Assembly: GCA_015063455.1 (NCBI GenBank)
Contig: SVUC01000009.1
Coordinates: 1 to 35,004 of the forward strand
Origin: Oscillospiraceae bacterium
GTDB taxonomy: Bacteria > Bacillota > Clostridia > Oscillospirales > CAG-272
Length of the DNA stretch: 35,004 nt
Direction of reading: 5' to 3'
Translations under genes and position numbers: made by a program
In this document: positions 23,664 through 33,217 of the stretch, one piece after another
Position numbering within the stretch: position 1 is the stretch's first letter
Layout: each line of letters begins with the position of its first letter
Notes under the pieces: generated by a model
Seen by the model: only the letters and a program-made list of their open reading frames with translations
Told to the model about the DNA's origin: nothing
Database searches by the model: none

Positions 23664-26600
23664 TGTTTGGTTTCTTTCTTAATATTTTAGAGATAACTGC
23701 AGGCACTTCTCTGCTTGTTTTGGTTATGCTTTTGATACTGCACCTTGCGGGCAAAAGATTCACATCAAGATGCAGATACATTTTATGGGCACTTGTACTG
23801 CTGCGGTTGGCAATTCCGTTCAGTTTTAACGTTCTGCCTGCAATTATTGAAGTGCCGCTGCAAACGGATATCATTGAAAACGATCCTCAGAATGAGGTAA
23901 ATGACACTTTGCAGCCGGACCTTGACGTGACACCAACGCCCCCATCTGACGACAAGACTGACTTACCCGTTAGCCAGAACCCGACGGTACCGATCACTCC
24001 GACAAATCCGGTCATACCGATCACACCGTCAGATCAGACAAACACCTCACGTCCTCAGACACCGTCGACAACTCCCGGTGATCCCGTGTTAAGTGATCCG
24101 TCGATCGAGCAGGTGGTTGTACCAGATCCGATCCCCGAGACACCGCGGGAACCAATTTCAATCTTGAAGATCCTCGAAATCGTATCATTAATATATGCAG
24201 TCGGCGTGATAGTATTCTTCGCGTGGAATCTGCTGTCATATTTGCTGTATACAACACGGATCCTGCGTGCATCGCGCGAAGCAGACGAGAAAACTCTTGC
24301 TATTTTCAGATCAATATGTGCGAAGGAAAACCTCAAAAATGTTCCCGAGCTTTTGGTGTCTCCTGAAATAAACAGCCCTGCAGCATTTGGTTTATTCAGC
24401 CACAAGATCGTTCTCCCGGACATAAAATTCACTCAGAACGGACTTGCAGGAACATTATTCCACGAGGTAACGCACTGCAAACGAGGAGATCTTTATTTCA
24501 AAGTGATAGAGCTTATCGCGCGTTCGCTTCACTGGTTTAACCCACTCGCTCACATCTCCGCATTCCGTTGTGAGATGGAAATGGAGATGTCCTGCGATGA
24601 ATACGTTCTTTCGGGCTGCAATGATAATGCCAGAGCAGCATACGGAGAGGTAATGCTTGACATAATCCGCCGCTGCAGACGGAGCAGAGGTGCGCTGACA
24701 ACTCACTTCAATCCGCAGAAAAACTCCGTCAAGAAGAGATTTGCGAACATCATCTACGGCTCAGGCAAACGTAACGGCAAGCTTTTGATACTGCTATGCC
24801 TTGTGCTATGTGTATTGGCGGGAACATTATTCGCGTGCAGTTATGACTCTAAATCGAACGTAAAAGACTACACTATAAACGTTCTAGTCGACGAAAATGT
24901 CTCCGACAATGAGCACAACAGAAATATTCATATAATTGAAGTTGACCTGAACTCCAAGCATAAGGATGAGATCAACGAAAAGATCAGCAACTTCTATATG
25001 GATCAATATAATTATTACCTGAGCACCGGAAGTAACGATTTCCACTATCAGCTGATCGATACAACTTACACAGTAAAGAATAACATTCTTTCAGTCACGG
25101 GAATTTCGCGTTACAGCGCAACTTCTATTCCTGATTGCAAAGTTCAAACTGTATTCTATGATCTCGCGAATGACAGATTATTCACCATCGAAGAATACAT
25201 CGAAGCCGTTGGAATTGACATGGACAAAGCAGAGGCACAGATCACAAAAATACTGAAGCCTCAAAGCAATTATGATAATCTCGAATGGGAGATCATCAGC
25301 GTTGTTTACCCGAACGATGATCCTGTTTTGGTTGTAAGCACAAACAATACTGTGCAAGGTGGGGATCATTCCGAGACGGTACTTCTTGTCGATTACAACT
25401 CTGACAGATATAACGTCACATATGAGCTCGGCAGCTTTGACGGATTTGACAAAATCGAGTGGCAAAGTATTCCCGTTCAGCTTTCGATCTCTTATCCGAC
25501 GGATGATGCGCTGACATCCTACGATAAATCAAAGATAATCGACGTCTCCTCAGATGATACAGGTGTCATCGTTGCCCTCTCATCGAATGTTGATGTTGAT
25601 AATCTTATAATCACGGAGCTCATCAAAGAAAATCTCAAAATTACCGACTGTGTTCCGCTTCATACCATAGATATGAAAGCAGATGAACCTGTTCTTATTA
25701 AGGTTTCATTCCCGGGCACTATGGGAAACAGAGGTATTACTTATACAGATACTTACGGATCGGTCAGAAGACTTGAAATCACAAAGAACGGGAATGACGG
25801 AAAACCGTTATTTATTGCAATAACAAACAATTCCCTAAGTATGAATTTCATAGGCTCAGATGAAAAAAGTGAAGATGATGACCTGCATATCGATCCTCCG
25901 ATCATAGACCAGCCTGCAGATAACAGTCCCCTTGTCAGTGTTATAGAAAATGACGGCGGATTGGATCATAAGACGATCACCATCCCCCAAAATGACGGTT
26001 CATCTATGTACGAATTTGACGATAACAATTATCTTATCGTTACATACGGTGTTGAGAGAGACGCACAAAACAAACCGATATCTTATACTGATTGTACACT
26101 CTATTTGATGAACACCGTACAAGGAACGATAGTTGACTACTGCAACATCGGAGATCTTCTTTTCAGGCCGCGACTTCAGCGATATACGGAAGACGGTATT
26201 GTGTTATATGATTCCTTCTATCATGAAGAAACAAATACACACAACATGCTGGGAGCATTAAAGGTAGTATATCAGGACGGTCACTTGCAGACAAAAGAGA
26301 TAACTGCAGATCCATTCCCGTATTACGATAACAGATTGATTTCTCCCGACGGAAAATATACTGTATTCGAAACGGTTGATGACGGGACAGGTCATGGAGG
26401 AATCGATGTTGTATATCACGATCTGAGGGCATCAAAGCGTATTCTCACGAACGTTATGCTTGACGATGATGGGGTTATGCACATTTATAACGTCACGGGA
26501 TACAGACCGATACAGTTCATTGACAACAACAGGCTGCTTTATCTAATTGGTGGTTGGGAATGGGCAAAAGGTTATGGAATATACAACCTTGAAACCGATG

Positions 26601-29600
26601 AGAAAACGGAATTCTACAACGGTTATAGTCCAATGGGATATTCTGACGGATATATTTATCTGTCAAAATCAAAGTCATACGAGACTGTTTCCTGGTACAA
26701 GGCTGACCTCAGCGGCAACATAACACAGATTGCATCTGTTTATGAAGAGGATGGAGTTCTTTACGTACCTAACGCCAGAGAGTTCAAGTTCGGAGGAACT
26801 GACTGGAGAAACATTTATTATGTATACTCTGACGCTCATTGGAGCAAAAAAGATAAGCTCGCTGTGAAATATTATGATCCGGCAACTATCGGACATTCAA
26901 CTGACACTGACAATTATCTCGCAGAGGTTATTTATAACTGTACAAATGAGAATATTATCGTTATCGGTCACGAAAATGCTGTAACAGCAATCATTTTCGA
27001 TGAGAAAGTTACTGTGCCGGAGATAACGTCAGACAATACAAATGACATCTTCACGGCAGTTCTTGAAAACAAATATCCTGTAGTTTCGAGTGAAAAGAAA
27101 CAGGAAATGCTTCTCAAGGATTATCTGGCAAGCTACGATTTCCCCGATGATATACAATTATCAATAAACAAATATTCAATTGTTGATCTGAATGATGACG
27201 GTGTACCCGAAATGGTATTGTGGCTTCGCCTGGAAGAAAACGAGTATTACGGATTCGCAGTTCTGCACTACAACGCAAATGCCGTGTATATTCACGAATT
27301 CACTCACAGAGCTTTCAACGAACTGAAAACCGACGGAACATACACTTCATCAAGCAGTGCTTTCAATATGTCGATCCTCAAGCTTGATTTCAAAGGCGGC
27401 GCTTGTATATCAACAAGGATCGCCCACCGTGAAGGTGACGGCAGTCTTGAGTCAATTACATATTATATTGAAGACCGCATCGTAACAGCGGAAGAGTTTG
27501 AAAAGCTTAGTGAAAAGCAAAACCAAAAGGAAGACATCATATGGATTGACCTGATTGCAGATAACACGCAAACGACAAATGACATCTTCACGGCAGTTAT
27601 GGAAAACAAATATCCTGTGTATTCGGGATATCTGAAACAAGAAATGCTTCTCAAGGACGTTCTGGGAGATTGCGAGCTGAAAAAATACACGATCATTGAT
27701 ATGAACGATGACGGTACACCCGAAATGGTACTGTGGCATAACTTCGGTGCATACGATCCAATTGGTCATCTTGTTCTTCATATTGAAAACGGTACTGTGT
27801 ATTCATACGGTTTCTCTTACAGGGGACTGCAAGACCTGAAAACTGACGGATCTTTCCACTGGTCAGGAGGTGCAGGTCATCACGGAACCTCGAAACTCGA
27901 TTTTTCAGGTGACACCTGCACAGAAACCTATCTCGCATACTGTGAAAACATAACCGATCCGCAAACGCCTCACTGTTACATTGGTGAAAACAGTGTTTCG
28001 CGGGAAGAATTTGAGGGATTTTATAAAATTCAAGATCAAAAGGAAGACGTCGTATGGATTGAATGGGTGGAGGACAACAAAACTTACGACAACATTGAAT
28101 TCTATACATTCATTGACGATATTGGCGGATATACTGACAAAGAATACAGCACAAGCATAAAGATACCGTCATATTGTTTCCGATACAACGGAGTTTACAT
28201 TGAACCGAAAGAACACGCAAATTCAAATGATAATCTTCAAAGAGTGCTACTTACAAGCTATCCGTACACCCTTGAAGAATTCGAAAAAAATGTTGATACA
28301 AGAGAAACTCAGATAATCAAGGTCATTATCCCTGTAACCGTTACAGCAGACGATGGAACACAGATCAAAGGTTACTACGGTAATGCGGTTTTCAACGGTG
28401 AGACAAGACGATTGTATGTTTTCTACATCCCAACCGGATTTGATGGGGATGCTTATGCACTTCATCTGTGGCAGAGACCTGACCTTGACGGCAAAGATTA
28501 TTTTGATAAAGTAATCGTTCCAATCGTACGTTCGGTAAGGTTCACTGAAAACAGCGAGGTTATAAGCGAAGTTGGGTCAGCAGTCGAAATATATGAAATG
28601 TATGGTCTGAAGGTCAGATTGCCACATTTCTACTACGGAGATTTTGGAAGTTCTTCATACCTTACCGCACTTACTTACATCCATCCGACTGAGCTTGGGG
28701 AGAGTGAGATCGCACGTTTTTATCAGAAATATTTGGCAGACAAAGGACTTGGATATCTGTACTCAATAGTACGTCACACAACTGCTGATATGTTGAATTA
28801 CACGTCCGATTCAACAAAGATCGAATATTTCGCGTATGACGGCACATATTTCTACGGAATTGTTCGTCCAACAGACGTTCAATGGGATACTGAGAATAAC
28901 AGTATGATGGGAGAATATGAAAGATTATCAAGCGACAGCAGTATTATTGTCAAACTCTTCCTTGACGCTAACGATAATCTTCAGAATCACATCTACTTCA
29001 CCTATCCCGGTATTCTCGACGATGACGAAATAAATGGCGTTGGGGAATGGGAACACATCGGCAAATATGTAGTTTCACAAATACATGTCAATCCGAGTGA
29101 CAGCCTATATGTACTCATCAACACCGAAACACAGGAGATTGAGAACCGATTTATCGCTACTGTGATGACATGTCACAGTGACGATATCAATACTATCGTA
29201 TATACGCAAGGCAATATGATTAAATCGCTTTACGGAACACTGTCTGTGAATCTGATGTTGGACACTGGTGAACATATACGGGGACTTGCGTATTCCGGCG
29301 ACAAGAAACAGCTCATTGTTACTATCGAAACCGAGAATTCTTCCGTATGGACTTATACGATTGAGCTGTTTACATACGATACAAACACCCAAATGACAAA
29401 GTATACCGAAATCGATGAGCAAACCGGTTATGAGGTATCATTTGTAATTCCAAAATCATGGAATTACAACACAGACGGTGTTTTATATGATGAAAACGGT
29501 AATAAACGTATAGACGCTTTCTCTTTTGACAGTAACTACCCCGTTAACTTCTTTAAGGATGATCTCCAAAAAATAGCAGAAGGAAAAATACATAATTTGG

Positions 29601-30676
29601 ATTATGCATATATCGGAACGAATAAAGCTAAAATCAGTTATATAGGATATGGTGTTGGAGCAGAAGGCCAGTTTAATTATTATTTCTGTCTGAATTGTGA
29701 TGAGGAGGTTCATTTTTATATCAATATTTACGGAGAGAATGTCGACAATCAGCGTATGTTCTACAACGAGTACGTTTTGCGGATCATTGATTCTGTGACG
29801 ATAAAAGAAACGGTGGATGATGAGGACATCATCACCGACATTGCCGATTGGGATACACTTCCGTGGAGACGGGAGACCTCGTCCGGGCAGAAAAATGCGC
29901 CCAACGCATACAACTTCATCTATGATCTTGTGAGTGGGCAGTCGAAAATTCCAGAATACAACGGACTCGGTATCAAGGATTATTCCATCGAGCTTCTTGA
30001 AGACGACAACTCGGGCTTTGCAACCCTCCGTTTCAAATTCACCGTCACATGTATGTCTCTTCCCGAAACTCTTCTCCCTGGAACCCATACATGGATTCTC
30101 CTTGACGGAATGGATCTAAATATTTACTACGAAGGTATACCGAAAAATCAAGAAAGTGCATCTGAATCTTCCAAACGAATGTATGGACTTGACAGGTTTG
30201 AAGGTAATTCAGCGGTACAGGCTGTGCATACCTATTTACAGATGATGGTAGATTGGGAGATTTCATCACACGGAGAATGGGATATCAGTAACGGTATTCT
30301 ACCATCCAACTATATCTGCAAATACTACGGAAACGAAAGTATGGAAATTAGTTTTATCGAAATGCAGAGGCTCCTTTTGGAAAAGTTCGGCATTTCGCTT
30401 GAGAAGCCAACGGAAGATTCCCTATTATATCGTTGCCGATACTATAAAGCTACCGATACAGTCGAGTATGCAGACACACGTGGATATGTAGCGGTTCACA
30501 AATTCCTTGATATACGCGAGGAAGACGGAATAACTTATGTTATCGTGCAGCTGTTTGCCGATCGTCACCGCATTATTCCGTCGCACAAGGTTCAATATGC
30601 GATCGGTGAGGGCGAGGTATTCCTCGGATGTGAGATCATTCAGGAAGGAAAATATGCCCCGCGCCAGCTTAGCTGA
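23663..30676 (+). CDS. Giant M56 (BlaR1/MecR1-like) sensor metallopeptidase with multi-domain extracytoplasmic region
   Basis: The 2337-residue protein is about four times the usual BlaR1 length. Spans 1-2 lie at about 4-58, a Pro/Thr-rich loop at about 65-160, span 3 at about 165-190, a cytoplasmic zinc peptidase domain with HEVTH (267-271) and the Glu-rich CEMEMEMSCDEYVL, and span 4 at 371-392 ending LFACS (lipobox-like). Outside come a DUF3298-like part (about 400-600), a beta-propeller-like part (about 770-1120, SPDGKYTVFE), two tandem 179/168-residue repeats with DLNDDGVPEMVLW or DMNDDGTPEMVLW (from 1127), and about 860 further residues of beta-rich modules. No SxxK/KTG penicillin-binding motifs were found. 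The ATG overlaps the blaI stop; an in-frame GTG precedes it by one codon. It probably senses an envelope ligand and triggers BlaI loss. Confidence 0.85.
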   Translation: MFGFFLNILEITAGTSLLVLVMLLILHLAGKRFTSRCRYILWALVLLRLAIPFSFNVLPAIIEVPLQTDIIENDPQNEVNDTLQPDLDVTPTPPSDDKTDLPVSQNPTVPITPTNPVIPITPSDQTNTSRPQTPSTTPGDPVLSDPSIEQVVVPDPIPETPREPISILKILEIVSLIYAVGVIVFFAWNLLSYLLYTTRILRASREADEKTLAIFRSICAKENLKNVPELLVSPEINSPAAFGLFSHKIVLPDIKFTQNGLAGTLFHEVTHCKRGDLYFKVIELIARSLHWFNPLAHISAFRCEMEMEMSCDEYVLSGCNDNARAAYGEVMLDIIRRCRRSRGALTTHFNPQKNSVKKRFANIIYGSGKRNGKLLILLCLVLCVLAGTLFACSYDSKSNVKDYTINVLVDENVSDNEHNRNIHIIEVDLNSKHKDEINEKISNFYMDQYNYYLSTGSNDFHYQLIDTTYTVKNNILSVTGISRYSATSIPDCKVQTVFYDLANDRLFTIEEYIEAVGIDMDKAEAQITKILKPQSNYDNLEWEIISVVYPNDDPVLVVSTNNTVQGGDHSETVLLVDYNSDRYNVTYELGSFDGFDKIEWQSIPVQLSISYPTDDALTSYDKSKIIDVSSDDTGVIVALSSNVDVDNLIITELIKENLKITDCVPLHTIDMKADEPVLIKVSFPGTMGNRGITYTDTYGSVRRLEITKNGNDGKPLFIAITNNSLSMNFIGSDEKSEDDDLHIDPPIIDQPADNSPLVSVIENDGGLDHKTITIPQNDGSSMYEFDDNNYLIVTYGVERDAQNKPISYTDCTLYLMNTVQGTIVDYCNIGDLLFRPRLQRYTEDGIVLYDSFYHEETNTHNMLGALKVVYQDGHLQTKEITADPFPYYDNRLISPDGKYTVFETVDDGTGHGGIDVVYHDLRASKRILTNVMLDDDGVMHIYNVTGYRPIQFIDNNRLLYLIGGWEWAKGYGIYNLETDEKTEFYNGYSPMGYSDGYIYLSKSKSYETVSWYKADLSGNITQIASVYEEDGVLYVPNAREFKFGGTDWRNIYYVYSDAHWSKKDKLAVKYYDPATIGHSTDTDNYLAEVIYNCTNENIIVIGHENAVTAIIFDEKVTVPEITSDNTNDIFTAVLENKYPVVSSEKKQEMLLKDYLASYDFPDDIQLSINKYSIVDLNDDGVPEMVLWLRLEENEYYGFAVLHYNANAVYIHEFTHRAFNELKTDGTYTSSSSAFNMSILKLDFKGGACISTRIAHREGDGSLESITYYIEDRIVTAEEFEKLSEKQNQKEDIIWIDLIADNTQTTNDIFTAVMENKYPVYSGYLKQEMLLKDVLGDCELKKYTIIDMNDDGTPEMVLWHNFGAYDPIGHLVLHIENGTVYSYGFSYRGLQDLKTDGSFHWSGGAGHHGTSKLDFSGDTCTETYLAYCENITDPQTPHCYIGENSVSREEFEGFYKIQDQKEDVVWIEWVEDNKTYDNIEFYTFIDDIGGYTDKEYSTSIKIPSYCFRYNGVYIEPKEHANSNDNLQRVLLTSYPYTLEEFEKNVDTRETQIIKVIIPVTVTADDGTQIKGYYGNAVFNGETRRLYVFYIPTGFDGDAYALHLWQRPDLDGKDYFDKVIVPIVRSVRFTENSEVISEVGSAVEIYEMYGLKVRLPHFYYGDFGSSSYLTALTYIHPTELGESEIARFYQKYLADKGLGYLYSIVRHTTADMLNYTSDSTKIEYFAYDGTYFYGIVRPTDVQWDTENNSMMGEYERLSSDSSIIVKLFLDANDNLQNHIYFTYPGILDDDEINGVGEWEHIGKYVVSQIHVNPSDSLYVLINTETQEIENRFIATVMTCHSDDINTIVYTQGNMIKSLYGTLSVNLMLDTGEHIRGLAYSGDKKQLIVTIETENSSVWTYTIELFTYDTNTQMTKYTEIDEQTGYEVSFVIPKSWNYNTDGVLYDENGNKRIDAFSFDSNYPVNFFKDDLQKIAEGKIHNLDYAYIGTNKAKISYIGYGVGAEGQFNYYFCLNCDEEVHFYINIYGENVDNQRMFYNEYVLRIIDSVTIKETVDDEDIITDIADWDTLPWRRETSSGQKNAPNAYNFIYDLVSGQSKIPEYNGLGIKDYSIELLEDDNSGFATLRFKFTVTCMSLPETLLPGTHTWILLDGMDLNIYYEGIPKNQESASESSKRMYGLDRFEGNSAVQAVHTYLQMMVDWEISSHGEWDISNGILPSNYICKYYGNESMEISFIEMQRLLLEKFGISLEKPTEDSLLYRCRYYKATDTVEYADTRGYVAVHKFLDIREEDGITYVIVQLFADRHRIIPSHKVQYAIGEGEVFLGCEIIQEGKYAPRQLS
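27041..28083 (+). repeat. Tandem duplication inside the M56 sensor gene
   Basis: Copy A (27041-27577) and copy B (27578 to about 28083) both begin AATGACATCTTCACGGCAGT and encode NDIFTAV(L/M)ENKYPV, QEMLLKD, a D(L/M)NDDG(V/T)PEMVLW calcium-loop-like motif, LKTDG and QKED(I/V)(I/V)WI. Copy B is shorter by about 11 residues. Near-identity of the first 40 bases suggests a fairly recent duplication. Confidence 0.85.
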
Positions 30677-30734
30677 GACTCTTTGTATAATTAGTGAGAA
30701 CGTACCCACTCGTTACCCAAAGCAGTAAAATACA

Positions 30735-30770
30735 AAACAGCCGATACGGAAAAATCCATATCGGCTTTTT
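30735..30770. terminator. Hairpin terminator after the M56 sensor gene
   Basis: AGCCGATA (30739-30746) pairs with TATCGGCT (30759-30766), extended inward by GGA/TCC, and is followed by TTTTTA on the plus strand. It also lies behind the converging lipoprotein gene and may serve both. Confidence 0.75.
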
Positions 30771-30789
30771 ACTTTCATTGAGTACAAGA

Positions 30790-31761
30790 TTATTCAGCAG
30801 AATTCTGCTTTGCAAGAGCCACAGAGAGCGGCATAAATGTCATTGTTCTCCACAAATTGTTTTCGAGTAAAGCGGAATCCTTGGGCAAAAGCTTACCTTT
30901 GATGACACCGTAGTCGTCAGAAACTTGAAGCGATTCAAAGTTGCCGTTTTCATCATAGTGATAGTTAAGAATAAAGTCTCCGCCTTTTACTTTTCTCTGA
31001 GATACTCCATTATCTCCGGTGCTTAATTCCCATGTATAGTCAACAGTATATTCATTAGAACCTTTTCTTGTACGTTTTAATGCATCTCCATTTTGGTCAT
31101 ATTCAAAATAGTCTCCGTAATTGAATGAACCATCTTTCCGATAACTTACTCTGGAAGCAAGATCACCGTTTTCGTTGTAAGCAATTTCTGTCCATCCGGC
31201 ATCAGTACCGTCGTCGGAAAGAGTTACAACTTTGCTGAGACGGTTTTCTGAATCATACTCAAAACGGTATCCGTACATATAGTGAGACTCATCAAGGATT
31301 TCCTCGGGTGTCTCAGCACGGGTTGTGGAGTAATTTTTTACTTCAATGCAATAACCGTCTGAATTGAACTTTTTAATTTCGCCGTTACCTATTCCAAGAC
31401 CTGCATATCCAACAACAAGTGTTCCGTCTGCCTCTTCCGAATAATTATAGACAAGCTCATCAATAACCGGTCCGTTTTTACCGTCAGTGATAACTTCTTT
31501 AGTTATGCGGCCACTTTCATCATAGAAGTACTGTGTATATTCACTGTGTTGTGAGACTACCTGAACAAGAACAAAAGGTTCGTCGAGTGTGATTTCACCG
31601 GTCACGGGATCAACCACAGGCTTATCCTCGCCTTTGTTATCGTCTTTTTGGTTGTTTTCGCTCTTATCATTGTCGGGATCTGCGGGATCACCACTGCCGC
31701 CGCAGGCAACAAGGCTGAGTGCCATCAAAAAAGCAAGGATCATGCACAAAAGTTTTTTCAT
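30790..31761 (-). CDS. Lipoprotein with YD-like repeats, unknown function
   Basis: The 323-residue protein starts MKKLLCMILAFLMALSLVACGG, with lipobox LVAC and lipidated Cys20. An Asp/Asn/Lys linker follows to about residue 50. The body is a series of short beta repeats of the RHS/YD style: QYFYDESGRITKEV, YRFEYDSENRLSKVV, IAYNENGDLASRV, DYFEYDQNGDALKRT and NYHYDENGNFESL. Such repeats form beta sheets and often bind carbohydrate, but no enzyme motif is seen. I use the ATG at 31761, preceded by AGGAGAG; the frame extends to 31863 without a signal peptide. It lies 113 bases after the small membrane-protein gene on the same strand, and the two may share a transcript. Confidence 0.8.
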   Translation of the reverse strand: MKKLLCMILAFLMALSLVACGGSGDPADPDNDKSENNQKDDNKGEDKPVVDPVTGEITLDEPFVLVQVVSQHSEYTQYFYDESGRITKEVITDGKNGPVIDELVYNYSEEADGTLVVGYAGLGIGNGEIKKFNSDGYCIEVKNYSTTRAETPEEILDESHYMYGYRFEYDSENRLSKVVTLSDDGTDAGWTEIAYNENGDLASRVSYRKDGSFNYGDYFEYDQNGDALKRTRKGSNEYTVDYTWELSTGDNGVSQRKVKGGDFILNYHYDENGNFESLQVSDDYGVIKGKLLPKDSALLENNLWRTMTFMPLSVALAKQNSAE

Positions 31762-31874
31762 AGAATGTCTCTCCTGTTGTGTAAAAATTTTTATATAAAA
31801 ATGGTTGCTTGGGGATACGTTTTTGCAATTCGGCTCTGTGAAACCGAAGCGTGTTGGCGACAAATGCCTTATTG

Positions 31875-32288
31875 TTATCGTGCTAAATCTCGTTTTGAAA
31901 CAACGATATATACAAGTCTAAAGACAACGTATGTAAAAAGCACAATAAGAGGGGCTATGACATCTTCCCCAAAAATGTTTTTATAATACTTACCAAAAAA
32001 CACAAGCAACAAGCTCAGGTTGGAAAGAATATTCAGAATTGATTTTGCCACGGTTTTGGGTTTGACAAAGAAATAATAAACGGTATAGAACAAATCCAGC
32101 TCATAAAGAACTACAAATCCTCCAACCATCATAGTAAGAACAGCACCCAGGCCTTCAAAAATATCCACGCCATTAGCGGGATCCATATCGTATTGATAAG
32201 ATTTTACTGCTGACACAACAGTAAAGATCACGGTTAAAGCGATCAGCACCAGAAAAATGGCAGCAATTATATTTTTCTTCTTATGCAT
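31875..32288 (-). CDS. Small polytopic membrane protein, unknown function
   Basis: The 137-residue protein has four hydrophobic spans at about residues 6-27 (IIAAIFLVLIALTVIFTVV), 45-70, 82-98 and 108-128, with Lys-rich ends (MHKKKN and SKRD). No family is recognised. A consensus promoter lies just upstream. It is followed on the same strand by the YD-repeat lipoprotein. Confidence 0.65.
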   Translation of the reverse strand: MHKKKNIIAAIFLVLIALTVIFTVVSAVKSYQYDMDPANGVDIFEGLGAVLTMMVGGFVVLYELDLFYTVYYFFVKPKTVAKSILNILSNLSLLLVFFGKYYKNIFGEDVIAPLIVLFTYVVFRLVYIVVSKRDLAR

Positions 32289-32311
32289 ATCCTCACCGCC
32301 TTCTTTGCTTT

Positions 32312-32340
32312 ATTATAGCACGTCTCGGGGAGTTTGTAAA
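32312..32340 (-). promoter_or_regulatory. Sigma-A-type promoter for the small membrane protein gene
   Basis: On the minus strand TTTACA (32340-32335), 17 bases, TATAAT (32317-32312). The start codon follows about 24 bases after the -10. Confidence 0.7.
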
Positions 32341-32404
32341 GAATTATTTTACACCAAGTCAGTCTGAAACTTGCACGCCGATTCTCTGGTCATTCGCTCC
32401 AATG

Positions 32405-32443
32405 AAAAAAACTCAGATACCCCAATGGGTATCTGAGTTTTTT
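32405..32443 (-). terminator. Terminator of the tRNA-Pro gene
   Basis: ACTCAGATACCC (32411-32422) pairs perfectly with GGGTATCTGAGT (32427-32438) around a CAAT loop. The A-run 32405-32410 becomes the U-tract on the minus strand. It begins directly after the tRNA 3' end. Confidence 0.85.
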
Positions 32444-32444
32444 A

Positions 32445-32518
32445 TCGGAGTGACTGGATTCGAACCAGCGGCCTCTTGGTCCCGAACCAAGCACTCTACC
32501 GGACTGAGCCACACCCCG
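32445..32518 (-). tRNA. tRNA-Pro (anticodon CGG)
   Basis: The minus-strand cloverleaf is complete. The acceptor CGGGGTG pairs with CACTCCG (one G-U). The D-arm starts GCTC, and the anticodon stem CTTGG/CCAAG encloses the loop TTCGGGA with anticodon CGG. The T-arm contains GGTTCGAATCC and the discriminator base is A. CCA is not encoded. A TTGACA/TATAAT promoter lies just upstream and a hairpin terminator just downstream, so it is a single-gene unit. Confidence 0.95.
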
Positions 32519-32529
32519 ATTGCCATAGT

Positions 32530-32558
32530 ATTATATCACAAGTTCCGTGATTTGTCAA
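32530..32558 (-). promoter_or_regulatory. Consensus promoter of tRNA-Pro
   Basis: On the minus strand TTGACA (32558-32553), 17 bases, TATAAT (32535-32530): both hexamers are perfect, as expected for a stable RNA gene. Confidence 0.85.
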
Positions 32559-32592
32559 TAGCTGTGTGCCAACTTTTTCGGTTTCGGCAAAA

Positions 32593-33054
32593 TTATATGA
32601 GTGCATCTATCCCATAACTGAGCAGCGTCATAATAATCCCCGCAGCAACCACTCCTAAAAAAATCGCAGGAAGTGCGTTTTTCATTCTCAAATCAAACAA
32701 TGCTGCGACAAGCGCGCCTGTCCAAGCACCTGTTCCCGGAAGCGGGATCGCAACAAGAATAAAGAGTCCAAGCGTCTCATACTTAACAAGCACCCCGCCC
32801 TTTTCGTGACCTTTTTTCTCGAGCTTTTCTGCAATACTTCTGAGCCAACTGCTTTTTTTCTTCATCCACGAAAATATCTGTCTGATAAAAAGTATAATAA
32901 ACGGAACAGGAACCATATTACCGACAATACTTATCACAAGAACCGCCGTCAAGGGAAGATCGTTTGCAACTCCCCACGGAACAGCTCCTCGCAATTCAAA
33001 TACAGGAAGCATTGAAATAAAAAACACGCTGAGATATTTCACTATAGTACTCAT
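32593..33054 (-). CDS. Small multidrug-export family membrane protein (COG2426-like)
   Basis: The 153-residue protein begins MSTIVKYLSVFFISMLPVFELRGAVPWGVA, the ELRGAIP-type signature of the putative small multidrug export (Sm_multidrug_ex) family. Four or so hydrophobic segments follow, with the re-entrant-looking IPLPGTGAWTGALVAALF at about 110-130, a second family hallmark also reminiscent of DedA-type proteins. The transported substrate is not known for the family. The ATG at 33054 has GGAAG before it; the longer frame to 33165 adds 37 polar residues without support. It lies on the minus strand upstream of tRNA-Pro, which has its own promoter. Confidence 0.82.
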   Translation of the reverse strand: MSTIVKYLSVFFISMLPVFELRGAVPWGVANDLPLTAVLVISIVGNMVPVPFIILFIRQIFSWMKKKSSWLRSIAEKLEKKGHEKGGVLVKYETLGLFILVAIPLPGTGAWTGALVAALFDLRMKNALPAIFLGVVAAGIIMTLLSYGIDALI

Positions 33055-33217
33055 ACAACTCTTCCAATCCAAATCAATATTGTACACTAATTTTATATTA
33101 TACATTTTTTGAAGACATTGTTCATCATAAAAATTGTTAACATTTATATCGGGTGATAAAAACACAAAAAAGGAGACCTTCGCGTAACGAAAATCCCCTT
33201 TTCGTATTTCATTTTAC

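Noticed and set aside
29483..30088. 201-residue open frame on the minus strand
   Set aside because: It lies wholly inside the M56 sensor gene, has no ribosome site or recognisable domain, and its composition is that of a shadow frame.
23280..30676. A classical beta-lactam resistance locus
   Set aside because: The BlaI/M56 pair is present, but there is no beta-lactamase or PBP gene nearby and no penicillin-binding motif in the sensor.
32402..32617. 71-residue plus-strand frame
   Set aside because: It runs through the tRNA-Pro gene and its terminator, so it is not coding.
33181..33210. Terminator for the foldase gene
   Set aside because: CGAAAA/TTTTCG gives only a 6-bp AT-rich stem; too weak to report as a feature.
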